A stretch of DNA of 64,000 nucleotides from Agrypnia vestita (lineage: Eukaryota; Arthropoda; Insecta; Trichoptera; Phryganeidae). The stretch spans positions 124,001 through 188,000 of the forward strand of contig JADDOH010004207.1 in NCBI GenBank assembly GCA_016648135.1, in the 5' to 3' direction. The translations under genes and the position numbers were made by a program. Below are positions 10,853 to 21,800 of the stretch, in pieces (the first letter of the stretch is position 1; each line of letters opens with the position of its first letter). The notes under the pieces were generated by a model. The model did no database searches, had not been told where the DNA came from, and was given only the letters and a program-made list of their open reading frames with translations.

Positions 10853-10882
10853 TGGTAAGTAAATAAGTAAGTAAGTAAGCGT
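10853..10882 (+). repeat. TAAG/AAGT microsatellite tail of the retroelement
   Basis: Directly after the stop codon comes GGTAAGTAAATAAGTAAGTA and one further AAGT unit. Relatives end in the same place with GGTTAGTTAGTTA (26.17 kb) and GGTAGTTAATAAGTAAGC (50.95 kb). A short-repeat 3' tail rather than poly(A) is a known style for some non-LTR lineages. Confidence 0.7.
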
Positions 10883-12842
10883 TTAAAATTTTTTGTGTTA
10901 AATTGAAACCCACCAATCAAGAGATCGATGCGGCTCCCGGTCCCGACTGCCGAGAGGCACATCACTCTTTCGCCGATCGCCGTAGACAAAGCAATATATT
11001 CTGTACTCAACGCCACCTCTGTAAATTCGTGTCAATAAATTGCCACTGTTAATTGTGAGTATAAATTACACCCTGTATCCACCTACTTATTCTGTCTCCG
11101 CTAAAACACCTCACACATTACTCGCAAACTCACAACACACGTCACTCGCCGCCGCAGGGAGATGTCTTTGGACAGGTGGACATTTTCTGGTTCTCAGAAA
11201 ACGTACACTCTCAATCTAATCTGCCAAATTTTATCGAAAATTTTTCTCGTTTTCTTGTACAAAGGATCATGTAATCGTTATGTAAAATATCTTAGAGATA
11301 ATTATTCTGTACTTATCAAATCATAAATTTTCTGTAAAAAAGATGCACCCACAAATTTTGATTGAGGTGTATATTTTATTCCGATTGATTTTCGGTGTTT
11401 ACATTCATAGTGTTTTTAAAGAGATAAAAATAAATAATTGTGAGTAGATACTATGATTTTTGCAGCAATATTTACAATTGTAGTTTTTATAAATTTTGAG
11501 TAATGTCCTCACACCACCAAAATAAATAAACATCAACTAACGTAAATTCTTTGTCCACTATTTGGTACTACTTTCAGTGCCCATATGTTTACCTTGTTTA
11601 AAATAATTGTTACGAGCTCATATTTCATATTATAGAGTTCATATTTCTGCGAGGGTTTGAACCATTTTATTTGAATTGTAATGAAGCTAGTGAATTTTTA
11701 TTTTTCGATATAAGTTACTTTAAAGACAGTGAAAAGTTTTACAAAAGATACTCAAGTCAGAAATATTGAAAAAAATGCAAACTTAACTGCCGCCTATCCC
11801 ATAACTATTAATAGTTCCGAGTTGGGCCTGGGATATGACTCGCCCATGGTTTAAAATGTGTTCGCCTCATAATACCTAAAACGACTGACTTTATGAACGT
11901 CAATGTTATGCTTACAATCACTGTAAATAATATTAAATATATTAACACGTGAATATCGTGATAGAAAAATTATAAAGTACTTTTATTTCGATATATTTCG
12001 TAGATGTTCATTTAAGAAGAGCTTACAAATTAAAATGAATAAAAACAGAAGAACAATAAAAAATAGTGTTAGATTACTGTCACCAAAAGAATTACTAAAT
12101 CATCAGTTAACACAAAGATACTATAGGATTGATACAACGCACAATTAATTTTTTTTGCAACTGTGAATCTCTTCTATAAACTGCAAAATTGCTCTTATTT
12201 GTTCAATAAGATATTTCAGCCCCCTCAAGAATTCATATTGCAAATTTTCAATTTACAAATTCTATATCAATGCGTATAGAAAATGTTAATTGAAAACAGC
12301 CTGAATTGAAAGATTTCCTTCAAAACTATGTACATAACTGAATGCATTGAGAAAGTTATTAAAATCACGAGGCGTACCCGAATTTCGTACAAAGCAATAA
12401 ATAATATTGCCAAAATGAAATCTATTAACGTTCTCAAGACTTTTAATCAGAAATATTCTTACTCGTGCGAGACGGCCCGTAGGTAAGTTGTTACCAACTT
12501 ATATTCAGAATTCAAAGAACTTGTGTAACATCAGCGAGACGTGGGAATTATTAAGAGCCTCCCAAAGTCAGTAGAACCTTAGCGAAGCTTTTTGAAAAGT
12601 TTGACATGTACCTACTCCAGTCTTTAGTGCAGCAACCGTGAAACAATTCAAGTGGAACAGAGCATGATTTTCCAATCTTCTGAAAAGTATTAATTATTTT
12701 TTTATGTTAGTTTTTTTTTTACAAAAAACTGGAATTCTAGTAAGCTCGAATTAAAATTTTACATCTCTTGGTAGTTTAGTCGAATTGCAACATCTCACAG
12801 ATGTTATCATGATTACTTAAACGGTTGACTTACTGAATAATA
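10883..12842. other. Long spacer, no recognisable gene
   Basis: Bases 10905-11165 are somewhat G+C-richer (GATGCGGCTCCCGGTCCCGA) and contain a 62-codon minus frame without recognisable features. The remainder is A+T-rich, with a patch at 12470-12600. No repeat landmarks or domains were identified. Confidence 0.4.
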
Positions 12843-12905
12843 TTATGAGACGCGTCTCGCCTTGTTGAAGCGTTATCAATCTAACTTTTTTAAACTCAAC
12901 AACTT
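12843..12905 (-). repeat. Penelope-like 3' scrap, second family
   Basis: On the minus strand it reads AGATTGATAACGCTTCAACA then AGGCGAGACGCGTCTCATAA. This matches the block at 33.8 kb and 41.0 kb (TTGATAA, then GGCGAAA, then CGCGTCT). It looks like a badly decayed hammerhead core (CTGATGA changed to TTGATAA, GAAA changed to GAGA). Confidence 0.45.
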
Positions 12906-13204
12906 TTATTTATATAAAAACCATTAAAAAGAACAGTTATTTAATTTTAAGAACGTTAATAGGTTTTTTAATTTTAAGAAGGTAAGTTATTTTATACGAG
13001 TAAGGTATTTTTATACGATTCTAAGAAACAATTTTGTTCAAACACCAATGAAATTTTTATGAAAGACATTACACATATGAAAGGGGATTGTCATAAATTT
13101 TGATATAGATACATGAGGTAAGACAAGATTAATCACGTTAATCCATAGTGTTTTTATTCTAGTAAACAATAATGTTCGAATACTAATGATATTTTTAAAG
13201 TGCG
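12906..13204. other. No recognisable gene
   Basis: A+T-rich, with a short near-duplication of TTTTAATTTTAAGAA around 12940-12980. Confidence 0.4.
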
Positions 13205-13345
13205 GTAGTTCCAGTTAGAATGATAGAGCCCCCATGAGAGGAAAGGCGTTTCATGAAAATAAAACAATTAAAACTAAAAAACATATGTGTTTTCATTTAA
13301 GTATGAGTAAATTATGGAGATTTACAAACTTACCTCTGAAATGAT
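13205..13345 (+). repeat. Penelope-like 3' scrap, second family
   Basis: AGAATGATAGAGCCCCCATG and AGAGGAAAGGCGTTTCATGA are followed by AACATATGTGTTTTCATTTA and TTATGGAGATTTACAAACTT. The copy at 33.79-33.92 kb has the same blocks at similar spacing (CATATGTGTTATTATGGAG, CTTATCCCTGAA). The ribozyme-like core is degenerate. Confidence 0.45.
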
Positions 13346-13536
13346 AAATTTAATTCTGTTGAATATTAATTGTTTATTATGAAGTTATTCCCTTTTGAAA
13401 AATCCTCAAAAAATCACGCGTCTTTTGGGAACCGTTTTATTTTCTTTTAATACAATTTCAACCTTTTCTAATGTCAAATATCCTTTCAATATTAAAACGA
13501 CATATATTACCAGTTAAAAAAATGAATATTTTATGT

Positions 13537-13784
13537 GGGTATAAAAGCAAAGGAAGCAATATCCAAAAAATTAAAATGTTTTGAATGGAGTCACCGAGGA
13601 TTACCAATTCAAATTGTAATGAATTCTAGATTTTATATATCTATCCCTTCCAAAATTATGTTTCCTAAAAATTTATTGGCTATATTTCGTGTAAAATCTC
13701 AAATTCAGTACATTATAAATCAGTAATTCTTCATGACTGCATTAATTTTTTTTTATATTGCTGCCTTTGCTTTTGTACCCCACA
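13537..13784. repeat. M1 foldback MITE, complete copy
   Basis: The left end is GTGGGTATAAAAGCAAAGGA and the right end GCCTTTGCTTTTGTACCCCA, nearly exact inverse complements. Inner arms carry GTCACCGAGGATTACCAATT and AATCAGTAATTCTTCATGAC. The core TTCCAAAATTATGTTTCCTA is the family centre. The 63-codon frame inside is incidental. Confidence 0.75.
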
Positions 13785-14494
13785 TATATGAAAGTAATGA
13801 GGCTTACAATCTGGAACTCGCACGTACTTTTTACCATACAAACACTGGTTTTGCTTGGCATCCAGCTTTCAGTTTTGTATTGCTTTTGTGCACTGCTGCA
13901 AGCTTAGTGTAAATGAATTCTGATCCACTCAAGCTTAGCAAGTTTCCGTGACTGCAAGTTTGCTATTATATAAGTTAGACATTTAATTAATAATTCTGTT
14001 GAAATGTTGAAGAGAAATAAACTTGATAATGTGCGTCGATTACTATTTATATATCACGTGTATTGCGTCAAATAATTTAAACTGGACAAAGGAAATTATA
14101 GTGTTTGTCGTATAGTTTAAAGATTTAGAAGACAACTTAATAAGCATTTTCTTTTTATATTGCATTTTTTACAGTAAACATGATTGAAACTAAAGAACTA
14201 AAGGACTGTTAATTTACATAAATTAAATAAATGCTGGTGATATTTTAATTTCGAATTAATTGTGATATGATAGTTACATCAACGAAATAATTTCCATCAA
14301 ATAAAAATAAAATTATTTGTATAAGATACTATATATACAACTATCAACATGTTTCAGAGTAAATCGTCCCTTCAACATGCAAACAACGAATAATATTTTT
14401 ATTAATATAAACAATATTACCACAATGTTATTTTCTATTTTTGAGGAATAAATTATTTCCTATATATAAATCTATGTAGAGATTTATGTGCTAT
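13785..14494. other. No recognisable gene
   Basis: A+T-rich sequence with no frame or repeat landmark recognised. Confidence 0.4.
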
Positions 14495-14608
14495 CATGGA
14501 AAATACCAAAGATGTCTCTAGCATAGTTCATTATATATGAAATTCAATATAATATGAAAGAAACTAATATATAACATTAATAAAATTTCAAAAATTTGAT
14601 AATGTGTG
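14495..14608 (+). repeat. F-family fragment
   Basis: CAAAGATGTCTCTAGCATAG, TTCATTATATATGAA and TTTGATAATGTGTGG parallel 8.85-8.94 kb. The fragment runs straight into an M1 copy at 14609, so M1 may have inserted into, or landed beside, an F element. Confidence 0.5.
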
Positions 14609-14876
14609 GACTATAAAAGCAAAGGCAGCAATGTACAAAATAAATTTTATTGCAGTCATCGAGGATTATTAATTTATTATGTACTTAATTCGAGATTTTA
14701 TGTGCAACATATCTAATTTATAAGATATGTTGCACAGAAAACAACGGAAATATGAATTTGGAAGGGATACATACATAAAATTTAGAATTTTAATTAGTAA
14801 TCCTCTGTGACTGCATTCAAAACCGTTTTTTTAACTATTTTAGATATTGCTGGTGCCTTCGCTTTTATACCGTACA
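14609..14876. repeat. M1 foldback MITE, complete copy with an inner palindrome
   Basis: Ends are GGACTATAAAAGCAAAGGCA and TGCCTTCGCTTTTATACCGT. Family motifs GTCATCGAGGATTATTAATT and TTAGTAATCCTCTGTGACTG are present. The centre carries an extra palindrome, GTGCAACATATCT ... AGATATGTTGCAC (about 14702-14735), not seen in other copies. Confidence 0.72.
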
Positions 14877-14971
14877 TGTTCGGTCTTTATAAGACTTCCA
14901 TACACATATTAATATTGAAAAAAACACATTCTTATTGTGAAGTTGCAATTTCAGAACAAAATTCTGTGAAT

Positions 14972-15127
14972 TATTAAACAATTTTTATTAATCATTTTGA
15001 AAAGACATACAGAAAAAATCAAATTAACGAAAAAATATTTCTCCCGGCGGCATTTCAAAATATTTTTTCGTTAATTTGATTTTTTCTGTATGTCTTTTCT
15101 AATTGATTAAATAAAAATTGTTTAATA
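14972..15127. repeat. Foldback element with about 65-bp arms
   Basis: The left arm (AAACAATTTTTATT, AAAAGACATACAG, AAATCAAATTAACG) is repeated as its inverse complement on the right (CGTTAATTTGATTT, CTGTATGTCTTTT, AATAAAAATTGTTT). The central spacer CTCCCGGCGGCATTTC is about 16 bases. Inner parts of the arms are identical by eye, so the structure is recent or maintained. Not related to M1. Confidence 0.75.
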
Positions 15128-16561
15128 CATACACGTTTCCCATAAAGATAGCTTCGTCTCTTTGAAACTTTTATAATTAATAATTAATTTTACAATGAAT
15201 CCCAACAACCTCTGAATAATATAAATCAGTTGATAGTCATATTTTGGTATATTTTTATGCGATTTATCTTATTTCTTCCTCTGTGGACCAAATTCAGTTA
15301 TTGTTTTTTTCATAAAATACATATAAAAACGTAGAATTATTTCCATTTTCATTTTTAAAATACTGCTTTGAAGCTACTACTTGACTCTTATAACCGATCT
15401 AGTGGATTGTTAGTTTGCTAATTTGAAAACATGAAATTTTTTTAAACATGAAAAAATGCGACCCTTAGAAGATAATTGTAACTCAAAAGCCGTAATCGTA
15501 TTTTGCGCACGGATAAACTTTAGATGTTTTTATATCAATTTATCAATGAAAAAACTAACATTTCAAGAAGAGAAATCTCGAAGAATTTAGAAGAATAATG
15601 CAGAAAAATAAATTCAATTCTACAAAACGCTAGAAATTGAGCTTTAGAGTTTGTGAAAAATTAAAATAAATTTGAATATGTCAAATACTTTCAAAGCGTG
15701 AGCTGGAGTTATCAGATTTATTGCGCAAGATGCGAATGTATCTGACAATTTAAGGGATAGTCTGAAATTTATATTCTGTTTAGACAAAGCTACCAAATAA
15801 AGAATTTTCCGGAATATTGAGCCATGCTTTTTGAGATAGCGAAAGCTTTCATCTTCAAAGTATTATATTACAGCATCTGCAGATCTGTACGTACAACAAC
15901 AAAAGAAACAAATCATCTCGAAAAAGAAAATGTTCCAGGAGATACTTCATATTATTCGAGAGCATTTTCATTTAAAACAAGAGGAAACAAAAGAAAGATG
16001 CTTTTTATATCATTTTAATTTATATTCTTTTCCTTATTAGCCTACGACGATTGAATGGATTTATGAAATATATTTATATTTAAATGTCAATCTCTTCCAC
16101 GGTATTTGGTATTTGAATACCAAACGGGAGTCCATTGATGTTAATAATATACGGAAATAAGTACATTATTTTCGTTAAATCGTATCATCTTTATTAGGTA
16201 GGTACTTATGTTCATTACTGATTTCGTCTACTTCTGAATAATCTCGTTACAAATATTAATATTTAACATAATGAAGTCAGTTGTAAGAAATTTTTGGTGA
16301 TATACAAAGTATTACATAATTTATTGAAAGGTAGTAAGAGTACGTATAAATTTTTATTTAAGTAACAATAAACAATATTAAAAATTAAATAATACAGACA
16401 ACAATTGTATGCTGGTATAAAAGAAATTGAAATGAAGTACACATATTAACTATGGAGACATCGATTTGTCTCCTCCCCAACACAAGTCTTCTCAGTTGTT
16501 CATGGAATAGTTTCACATTATTTAGTTCCTGTATATTATTGTAAATCCCATTACAAATTAG
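15128..16561. other. No recognisable gene
   Basis: A+T-rich. A 64-codon frame (15824-16018) has no recognisable features. TTGGTATTTGAATACCAA at about 16108-16125 is a short near-perfect palindrome. TAGGTAGGTACTTA near 16196 is a lepidopteran-type string. Confidence 0.4.
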
Positions 16562-16746
16562 AGAAGCTAGTTGGTATAGTGGTCATGACGCTCGCTTTGT
16601 GATTTGGTGGTTGGTGGTTCGAGCACCGTTCCAGGACACCAGCAAGTTACTACTATCATAGCACAAGCGTTTAGCTTATTTTGAAAATAGTAAGAATATT
16701 GATGCGACACGAATTCCGTGTATGCATCTATATTTATTTAAAAAAA
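16562..16746 (+). repeat. SINE2, copy with tRNA-like head
   Basis: The head has an A-box-like TAGTTGGTATAGTGG (about 16568-16582) and a B-box-like GGTTCGAGCACC (16616-16627), the internal RNA polymerase III promoter of tRNA-derived SINEs. The body CACAAGCGTTTAGC, AATATTGATGCGACACG and TTCCGTGTATGCATC matches truncated copies at 9.43 and 32.93 kb. The head does not fold as a functional tRNA. The tail is A+T-rich. Confidence 0.72.
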
Positions 16747-17911
16747 TCAATGGGATAAAACATTAAATTATAAATGTGTCCTTGTTACTAAATAAATTTG
16801 TACGTACATAGGTACATACATAAATGTCGCGCAAAAAATATTGTTAAATTAAACAACAGATTTCAGAACAACATATTATTCGTACAATGTAATTTATTCT
16901 AAGAAGTTGAGAGAGAACTTAAAATGTGGTATTATATTTATTTGATTTGCATAATCATAATTCGAAAAAATTTATTACATGTTCGAGACGCTGCGTGTGT
17001 CCTTGAAATCCGATTTAGAGTCCGTAAACTTTCCCTCCTGTTTTTCCTCATTACAATAACCATAGATTATTATTTCGTAAATCCCGCATTTTTTTATGAA
17101 ATAAGTTTATTTCTGTGCTTGCAATTTTGTCGGGATTGGATTTGAAAAATTTCTTCTTTGGATTGGATTCTTGTATAGAATTCCAAAAATTTATATTTTT
17201 ATTTTAACTGTAAAAGAGTTCCGATTCAAATAATGGAAACAAGAGACAATTTAGGATTCGAATAGTTTTTTGATATACAATTTTTCTATACTTATATTTT
17301 TCTAACCAATGCATTAAATTTGTGTTATACTTACCAGTAAATACGAGTATATTCAACAATATCCAAGATTATAATTCTTGAAATAAAATCTTCAATCACT
17401 AGGACTAAGATAACTTATGTATCTATCCCTTATATCTATGAAAATAGTATATTTTTTTCCATTATATATTTTTTACAGCCTATGTCTATACACACAGTAT
17501 GGTGCAAATGATTAAAATGGGGCCTTTTACGATTTGCTTCTAGCCGTATTTATCATACCTTTGTCTGTTGACTTAGATGTTTATTAAAAGCTAAGGACTG
17601 TTGTTCTTAGACGACAATATGATTTAAAATATATAAAATTGGTTGTTGTATCTAAAAATATACGTTTCGTGTTCATTATCTGAATTGTAATAAATATTTT
17701 TTGACTCTTTTTAGGAATGTTTTACATAAATCTCTAAAAAGAATGGGGTTTTTAGCCTTCTTCGTGAATCAACGAATTTCCCCCTCCTCCCCATTATTTC
17801 CCAAGGGTTAGAGATTTGATTTATAATATGTGTGGCTTTGGTATAATTTTTCGTAATAATGATTACATAATGCGTTTGGATTAGTTTGATTCTAGATTAG
17901 TTTCTGTGAAG
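16747..17911. other. No recognisable gene
   Basis: A+T-rich; a 73-codon frame (16924-17145) rich in hydrophobic residues looks like a chance frame in T-rich DNA. No repeat landmarks. Confidence 0.4.
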
Positions 17912-18289
17912 TTATTTTTCGTAGTTCGTTTCGTAATGCGTATAATTATATAAAAAGAACTGGTGGTGTGGGATTATTTTATGTTTTCTAGTAATCATCA
18001 GTATGAAATAATATATTTCACTAAAAATTGATACATTTATTCCTCGTTCATCCACTGGATTCTTATGCATTCTCATGCTTACGACTATTACTTCACTCGA
18101 TTCGTTACTATTTACTTCCATCTGCTTGCCGTGATCCATTTAATGTGTCAGGCTAACAAACTGTGGTCTTCAGTCTTACATCTTCATCCGGTTTCAAATG
18201 TTCAAAATTCTTCCCCTTTCTTATCTCAACTCACTGGCGTCGTCGACTTTTGGGGTCACCTCTCCTTATCTTTAGTTGTTTCGTTCTTC
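17912..18289 (-). other. Flank of the retroelement relic
   Basis: Continuous with the RT relic on its 3' side and of similar, less A+T-rich composition. The open frames on both strands show no domain. The boundary of the element cannot be placed by eye. Confidence 0.3.
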
Positions 18290-18485
18290 TGTCCTGAATA
18301 ACGTGACTTAAGCCGTGCCTCTGCATCTGACTTTCCTTTTACACCACCCACAAATTTTTTGGTCCTCCTCTGGATGTAATTCGGGGGAGATCCGTGGAGA
18401 TCACCTGGTTAACAATGTGATAGGGTGCTCTACGTCCAACGTGGCCATAACATCTCAATTGCTTTTCCTTCATCTTGATATTAAT
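18290..18485 (-). pseudogene. Non-LTR retrotransposon polymerase C-terminal relic
   Basis: On the minus strand bases 18480-18417 translate to IKMKEKQLRCYGHVGRRAPY, the K-LRWxGHVxRR block typical of insect non-LTR polymerases. About 20 codons on, in a shifted frame, comes RGGPKNLWV, corresponding to GRPxKxW. Frameshifts and stops break it. Plus-strand frames over the region are antisense shadows. The sequence differs from the 10.4 kb family, so this is a second lineage. Downstream to about 17.9 kb is probably the relic's 3' flank, with a minus frame of 75 codons that I do not recognise. Confidence 0.7.
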
Positions 18486-18529
18486 GCGATACCCAAGCTT
18501 TCAAGAATCTGTGAACTTTTTATTTCATC

Positions 18530-18715
18530 TCTATTGATTAAAACAATATTTTTATGTGTGTTCTGAGAATACAATTACTGGATTTTGTCCACAGAGGGAT
18601 AATTACTAATGAAGATAAATTTTAGAAGTCTTATAGAGACGAAGCTATTATATAGGTAACGTTTATGGAAGTCTTTATGATCTCTGTGAGCTGGCTTAAG
18701 TGATCACTTTACATA
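18530..18715 (+). repeat. F-family repeat, shortened copy
   Basis: GAATACAATTACTGGATTTT, CCACAGAGGGATAATTACTA, AGAAGTCTTATAGAGACGAA and GAGCTGGCTTAAGTGATCAC follow the order seen at 8.74-9.0 kb with a central deletion. Confidence 0.5.
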
Positions 18716-18754
18716 AGGCAACGTTCACCAATTCCACAGTAAGAATAAAAAAAA

Positions 18755-18880
18755 ATTAACAATTTTTTGAAAGTTGAAAGAAAGTGTGTATGATCTAAAT
18801 GAGTAGGTATTGTATTAAATATTTGAGGGGATTATGCTATAGACATCTGTGGTCTTTCCCATGACATAGTATACATAAAT
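18755..18880 (-). repeat. F-family fragment, inverted
   Basis: The reverse complement reads CATGGGAAAGACCACAGATG, TCTATAGCATAATCC and CACACTTTCTTTC, matching the part of the 8.8 kb copy that the neighbouring plus-strand copy lacks. The two lie head to tail in opposite orientation. Confidence 0.4.
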
Positions 18881-19500
18881 TTAGAAGCTCGTAATGATAC
18901 CTCTAAATTTTTGAAAGATTATTGTTGAATATTGCTCCTTCGGTTAATTTACATTTTTTCCGCGATAATCTTCTAGCGATTATATATTTGAGTCACGTAA
19001 TGAAACTCTTCATTTTGATTCCCTCAGAGACATAAAGAGCGATAGGCCTTAGATAGTAATGGCTTCAGTGCTTGAATTCGGTGATGCCTTCATTGTGCGT
19101 GCTTGTTGCCGACAATATACAATGTTCTGTTCTGAATTCCGTGCCCATTGTTGTCTCGAATTGCGAAATCGTCCTCATATTGTGGATCTTGTTTTACCTT
19201 TATTGTGGCAAAGTATAATTGTTGTCCTGTGCCTGAGTACTCAGTTGGGTCTCGTCTGTTCCTTTGAATAGGCCTTCCGATAGATGTCGTGCGAACCTCA
19301 TGTTAGTAACTCAAAGGTAAGACACCTTTTGTGCCTATATATGTGCGTATATATTTAACATTAGGTGGGTAATATGGCATTTAAAGTATATATATATATA
19401 TATATTACTTTTTTATTATTATTGTAATGCTTATTTTTAAAATCTTCTGACTATTTAATTAATTAAATTTATTATTTAATTCTTGAAATAATTATTTAAT
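18881..19500. other. No recognisable gene; short TA run
   Basis: A 70-codon plus frame (19059-19271) is not recognised. A (TA)n run lies at about 19388-19405. Otherwise A+T-rich. Confidence 0.4.
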
Positions 19501-19600
19501 GATAATTTATATAAAAAAACTTTGTAAACACTACTTATTTATTGAAAAAATTCAACATGTTTCGAAGCCAATGGCTTCTTCGTCAGGATAACAAAAATAA
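19500..19600 (-). ncRNA. Penelope-like 3' end with hammerhead-like core
   Basis: On the minus strand: CTGACGA (19586-19580), one A, then a stem GAAGCC/GGCTTC with a three-base loop, then GAAAC and the self-complementary ACATGT. Downstream come TTTCAATAAATAAGTAGTG and a CAAAG motif, as in the copies at 51.5 and 62.4 kb. The core bases of a hammerhead ribozyme are present, but the outer stem I pairs only at its first two positions, so this copy is probably weak or dead. Confidence 0.55.
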
Positions 19601-20699
19601 AATTTAAAAATCGAATTATTAAAATCAAGATATTAAAAAGTTATATATGAAAAATGATAATATAAAGTACCTACTTAACATGAAAATAAATTTAGAAGAT
19701 GACTATTTGCAAAAAGGACCTGACTAATTATAATATTCGATTTACTATTTACACTCTTTCTTATTTCCAAAATTTCTAATTTATCAAATTATCACAATTA
19801 TGTATAATTGTATAATTTGTATATAAAATTTGTAAATCCTTATTAATATCAAAATAATGATCCATAGCCAAAAGACGGTTAGCAAATTCAGAATAATAAA
19901 GTATAAGTATAAGTATAAGTTTCATATAGGAAAAACGTGTAGAAATTTTGAATTTAGAGTTAAGGACACTTAAGGTGTTTAAATAGTAATAATTATTCCA
20001 TTGCGAGGTCTTGCAATGTGGGAAACGACAAAATTATACTTCTGTATGATATGCTGGTCCACATGTTGCGACGCTAATCAAAACCTATTTGGAAACTCAA
20101 TTGGGAAGTTTACTCCACCCGACGTATTCACCAGACATTGACATAAGAGTTAAAATGCTGACCCAAGATATTTGTTTAAATAAAAATAACGAAACAAAAT
20201 GAAAAATGAATCAATAGATTGGATTAGAGGAAGCATGCGAGATATTTAAAGGAGAGATCGATATTGTGACTTGCATTTCATCGCAATGGCGGCTTTGAAA
20301 AACCAGTATACCAATTATTTAAAATATATATACAGTATTTAATTAGATATTAACCAAAATTATTCAATGATAAACTAATTTGTTAATCACTGAATTGCGC
20401 TTTATAAACCTGTTGAAGTGCCCACTTAAAAGTATCTAATACATATTCATTTATGTAATCTAATATATTATTATATTACAGATCATCAATAGATTGTTAT
20501 TTATGACTCTGATAGACGGTTCGTGTATGACATTAGAGTACAAAGTATGAATATTTTAAGATCATTTTAAAGGTAACATGATAATATACTTAACTCTTTT
20601 TATGAGAATGAGAAAAAAAATGTTTAGAACAAAATTGAGAGTTTTACAAATCATGTAGTTTAGTTGTAAGTAACACAATATCACCTCGCAATTATTATT
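19601..20699. other. No recognisable gene
   Basis: A+T-rich, with a short AGTATA triplication near 19900-19920. No domain or repeat landmark. Confidence 0.4.
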
Positions 20700-20913
20700 A
20701 AGCATGATCATTATTAACATGGATTAAAAAAATCAAGTATTATCTCTACTTGAGTTTTATTATATTTTATATTTTATTATTCGAGTTTCAAGAGTATCAG
20801 AATATCTCATGGACAGGTAAAGTATCAAACTGACAATTAAATAAAGAAAAAATTAAAATGGATTAGTTGGAAATAAATATAATCAATTAATTATGTTATG
20901 ACAAAAGGAGCCG
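20700..20913 (-). repeat. G-family repeat, inverted copy
   Basis: Its reverse complement begins CGGCTCCTTTTGTCATAAC and ends near ATGTTAATAATGATCATGC. Internal landmarks are GATACTCTTGAAACTCGA and CTCAAGTAGAGATAATAC. It mirrors the copy at 21204-21422 across about 290 bp. Confidence 0.6.
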
Positions 20914-21203
20914 AAGAATGATATATTATTATCTATGACGTATTATTATCTATGACGTGGTTCGCGAATTAAAAAAAAAATAATAGTTACACAACGATGC
21001 TTTACCAGTCTTATATTGAGATTTATAAAAATGTGACCGATTTATTCATGTACCATTAAATTTCTCAGCCCCGTCGTGCGTAAAAGAGATAAAATTACTA
21101 ATTAAGAAAGTTTAGAAATTAGAATTTTGAACTCGCTTATTAATTTGCTTAACAATATTACTTTCACCAGCTCCCGTTAAAAATACCTAAATACAAGTAA
21201 CTC
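20914..21203. other. Spacer between inverted G-family copies
   Basis: It contains a direct doublet of TATTATTATCTATGACGT at about 20925-20960 and otherwise unremarkable A+T-rich sequence. Confidence 0.4.
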
Positions 21204-21422
21204 CGGCTCCTTTTGTCAGTACCTAATCAATTAATTATTATTATTTCCACGTAATTCACGAAAAAAATCTATGTTTGAAAGTGGACAGTTTAATACTTCA
21301 ACTGTCGATGAGAGATTTCAATACTCTCGAAACTCGAGCAGTGAAATATAAAATGTGATTCATCTCAAGTAGAGATAGCACGGCTTATATTTTCCATCCA
21401 TTTTAATGATCGCGATTAATGG
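21204..21422 (+). repeat. G-family repeat, direct copy
   Basis: CGGCTCCTTTTGTCAGTACC, CAATACTCTCGAAACTCGAG, CATCTCAAGTAGAGATAGCA and TTTTAATGATCGCGATTAAT. The same order recurs at 39.18-39.35 kb. No coding capacity and no clear terminal repeats. Confidence 0.6.
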
Positions 21423-21469
21423 ACTTCATTTATTCCTGTCAATAATAATTCCTTACGTCACAGTTTACT

Positions 21470-21800
21470 GTTCACATGGTGATTAATTTGATCTGCCCTC
21501 CAAGTTTACATGAAAAAAGTTGTCTGCAGAAAACAATTACTCCCAGTCTGACAGTTGGCCGCTCGGCTCCGAGGAATTTCAACAAGTTAACTTATTCAGT
21601 CTCGTTCGGAGCACGCGCGGTCCCGACACAACTTCGGCCATTTTATCTTTCGCTAAATTACTTCCAATATTTATCGGTTGATCAGATAAATACTTTCGTC
21701 CGTGTTTATTCTTAGCGCTGTTCTTTCCTACCCTCGCTCACCCACCACTCCCATCTCCTCCGCTGTGCGAGTACTCCCTTCTTCCGGGCACCAAAACAGA
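21470..21800. other. Mixed-composition unique island
   Basis: Less A+T-rich than the flanks (TTGGCCGCTCGGCTCCGAGG, GAGCACGCGCGG). An initiator-like TTCAGTC sits at about 21595-21601. The 79-codon frame 21476-21715 has no recognisable protein. It could be a regulatory or promoter-proximal element; I see no TATA box or downstream gene. Confidence 0.3.
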
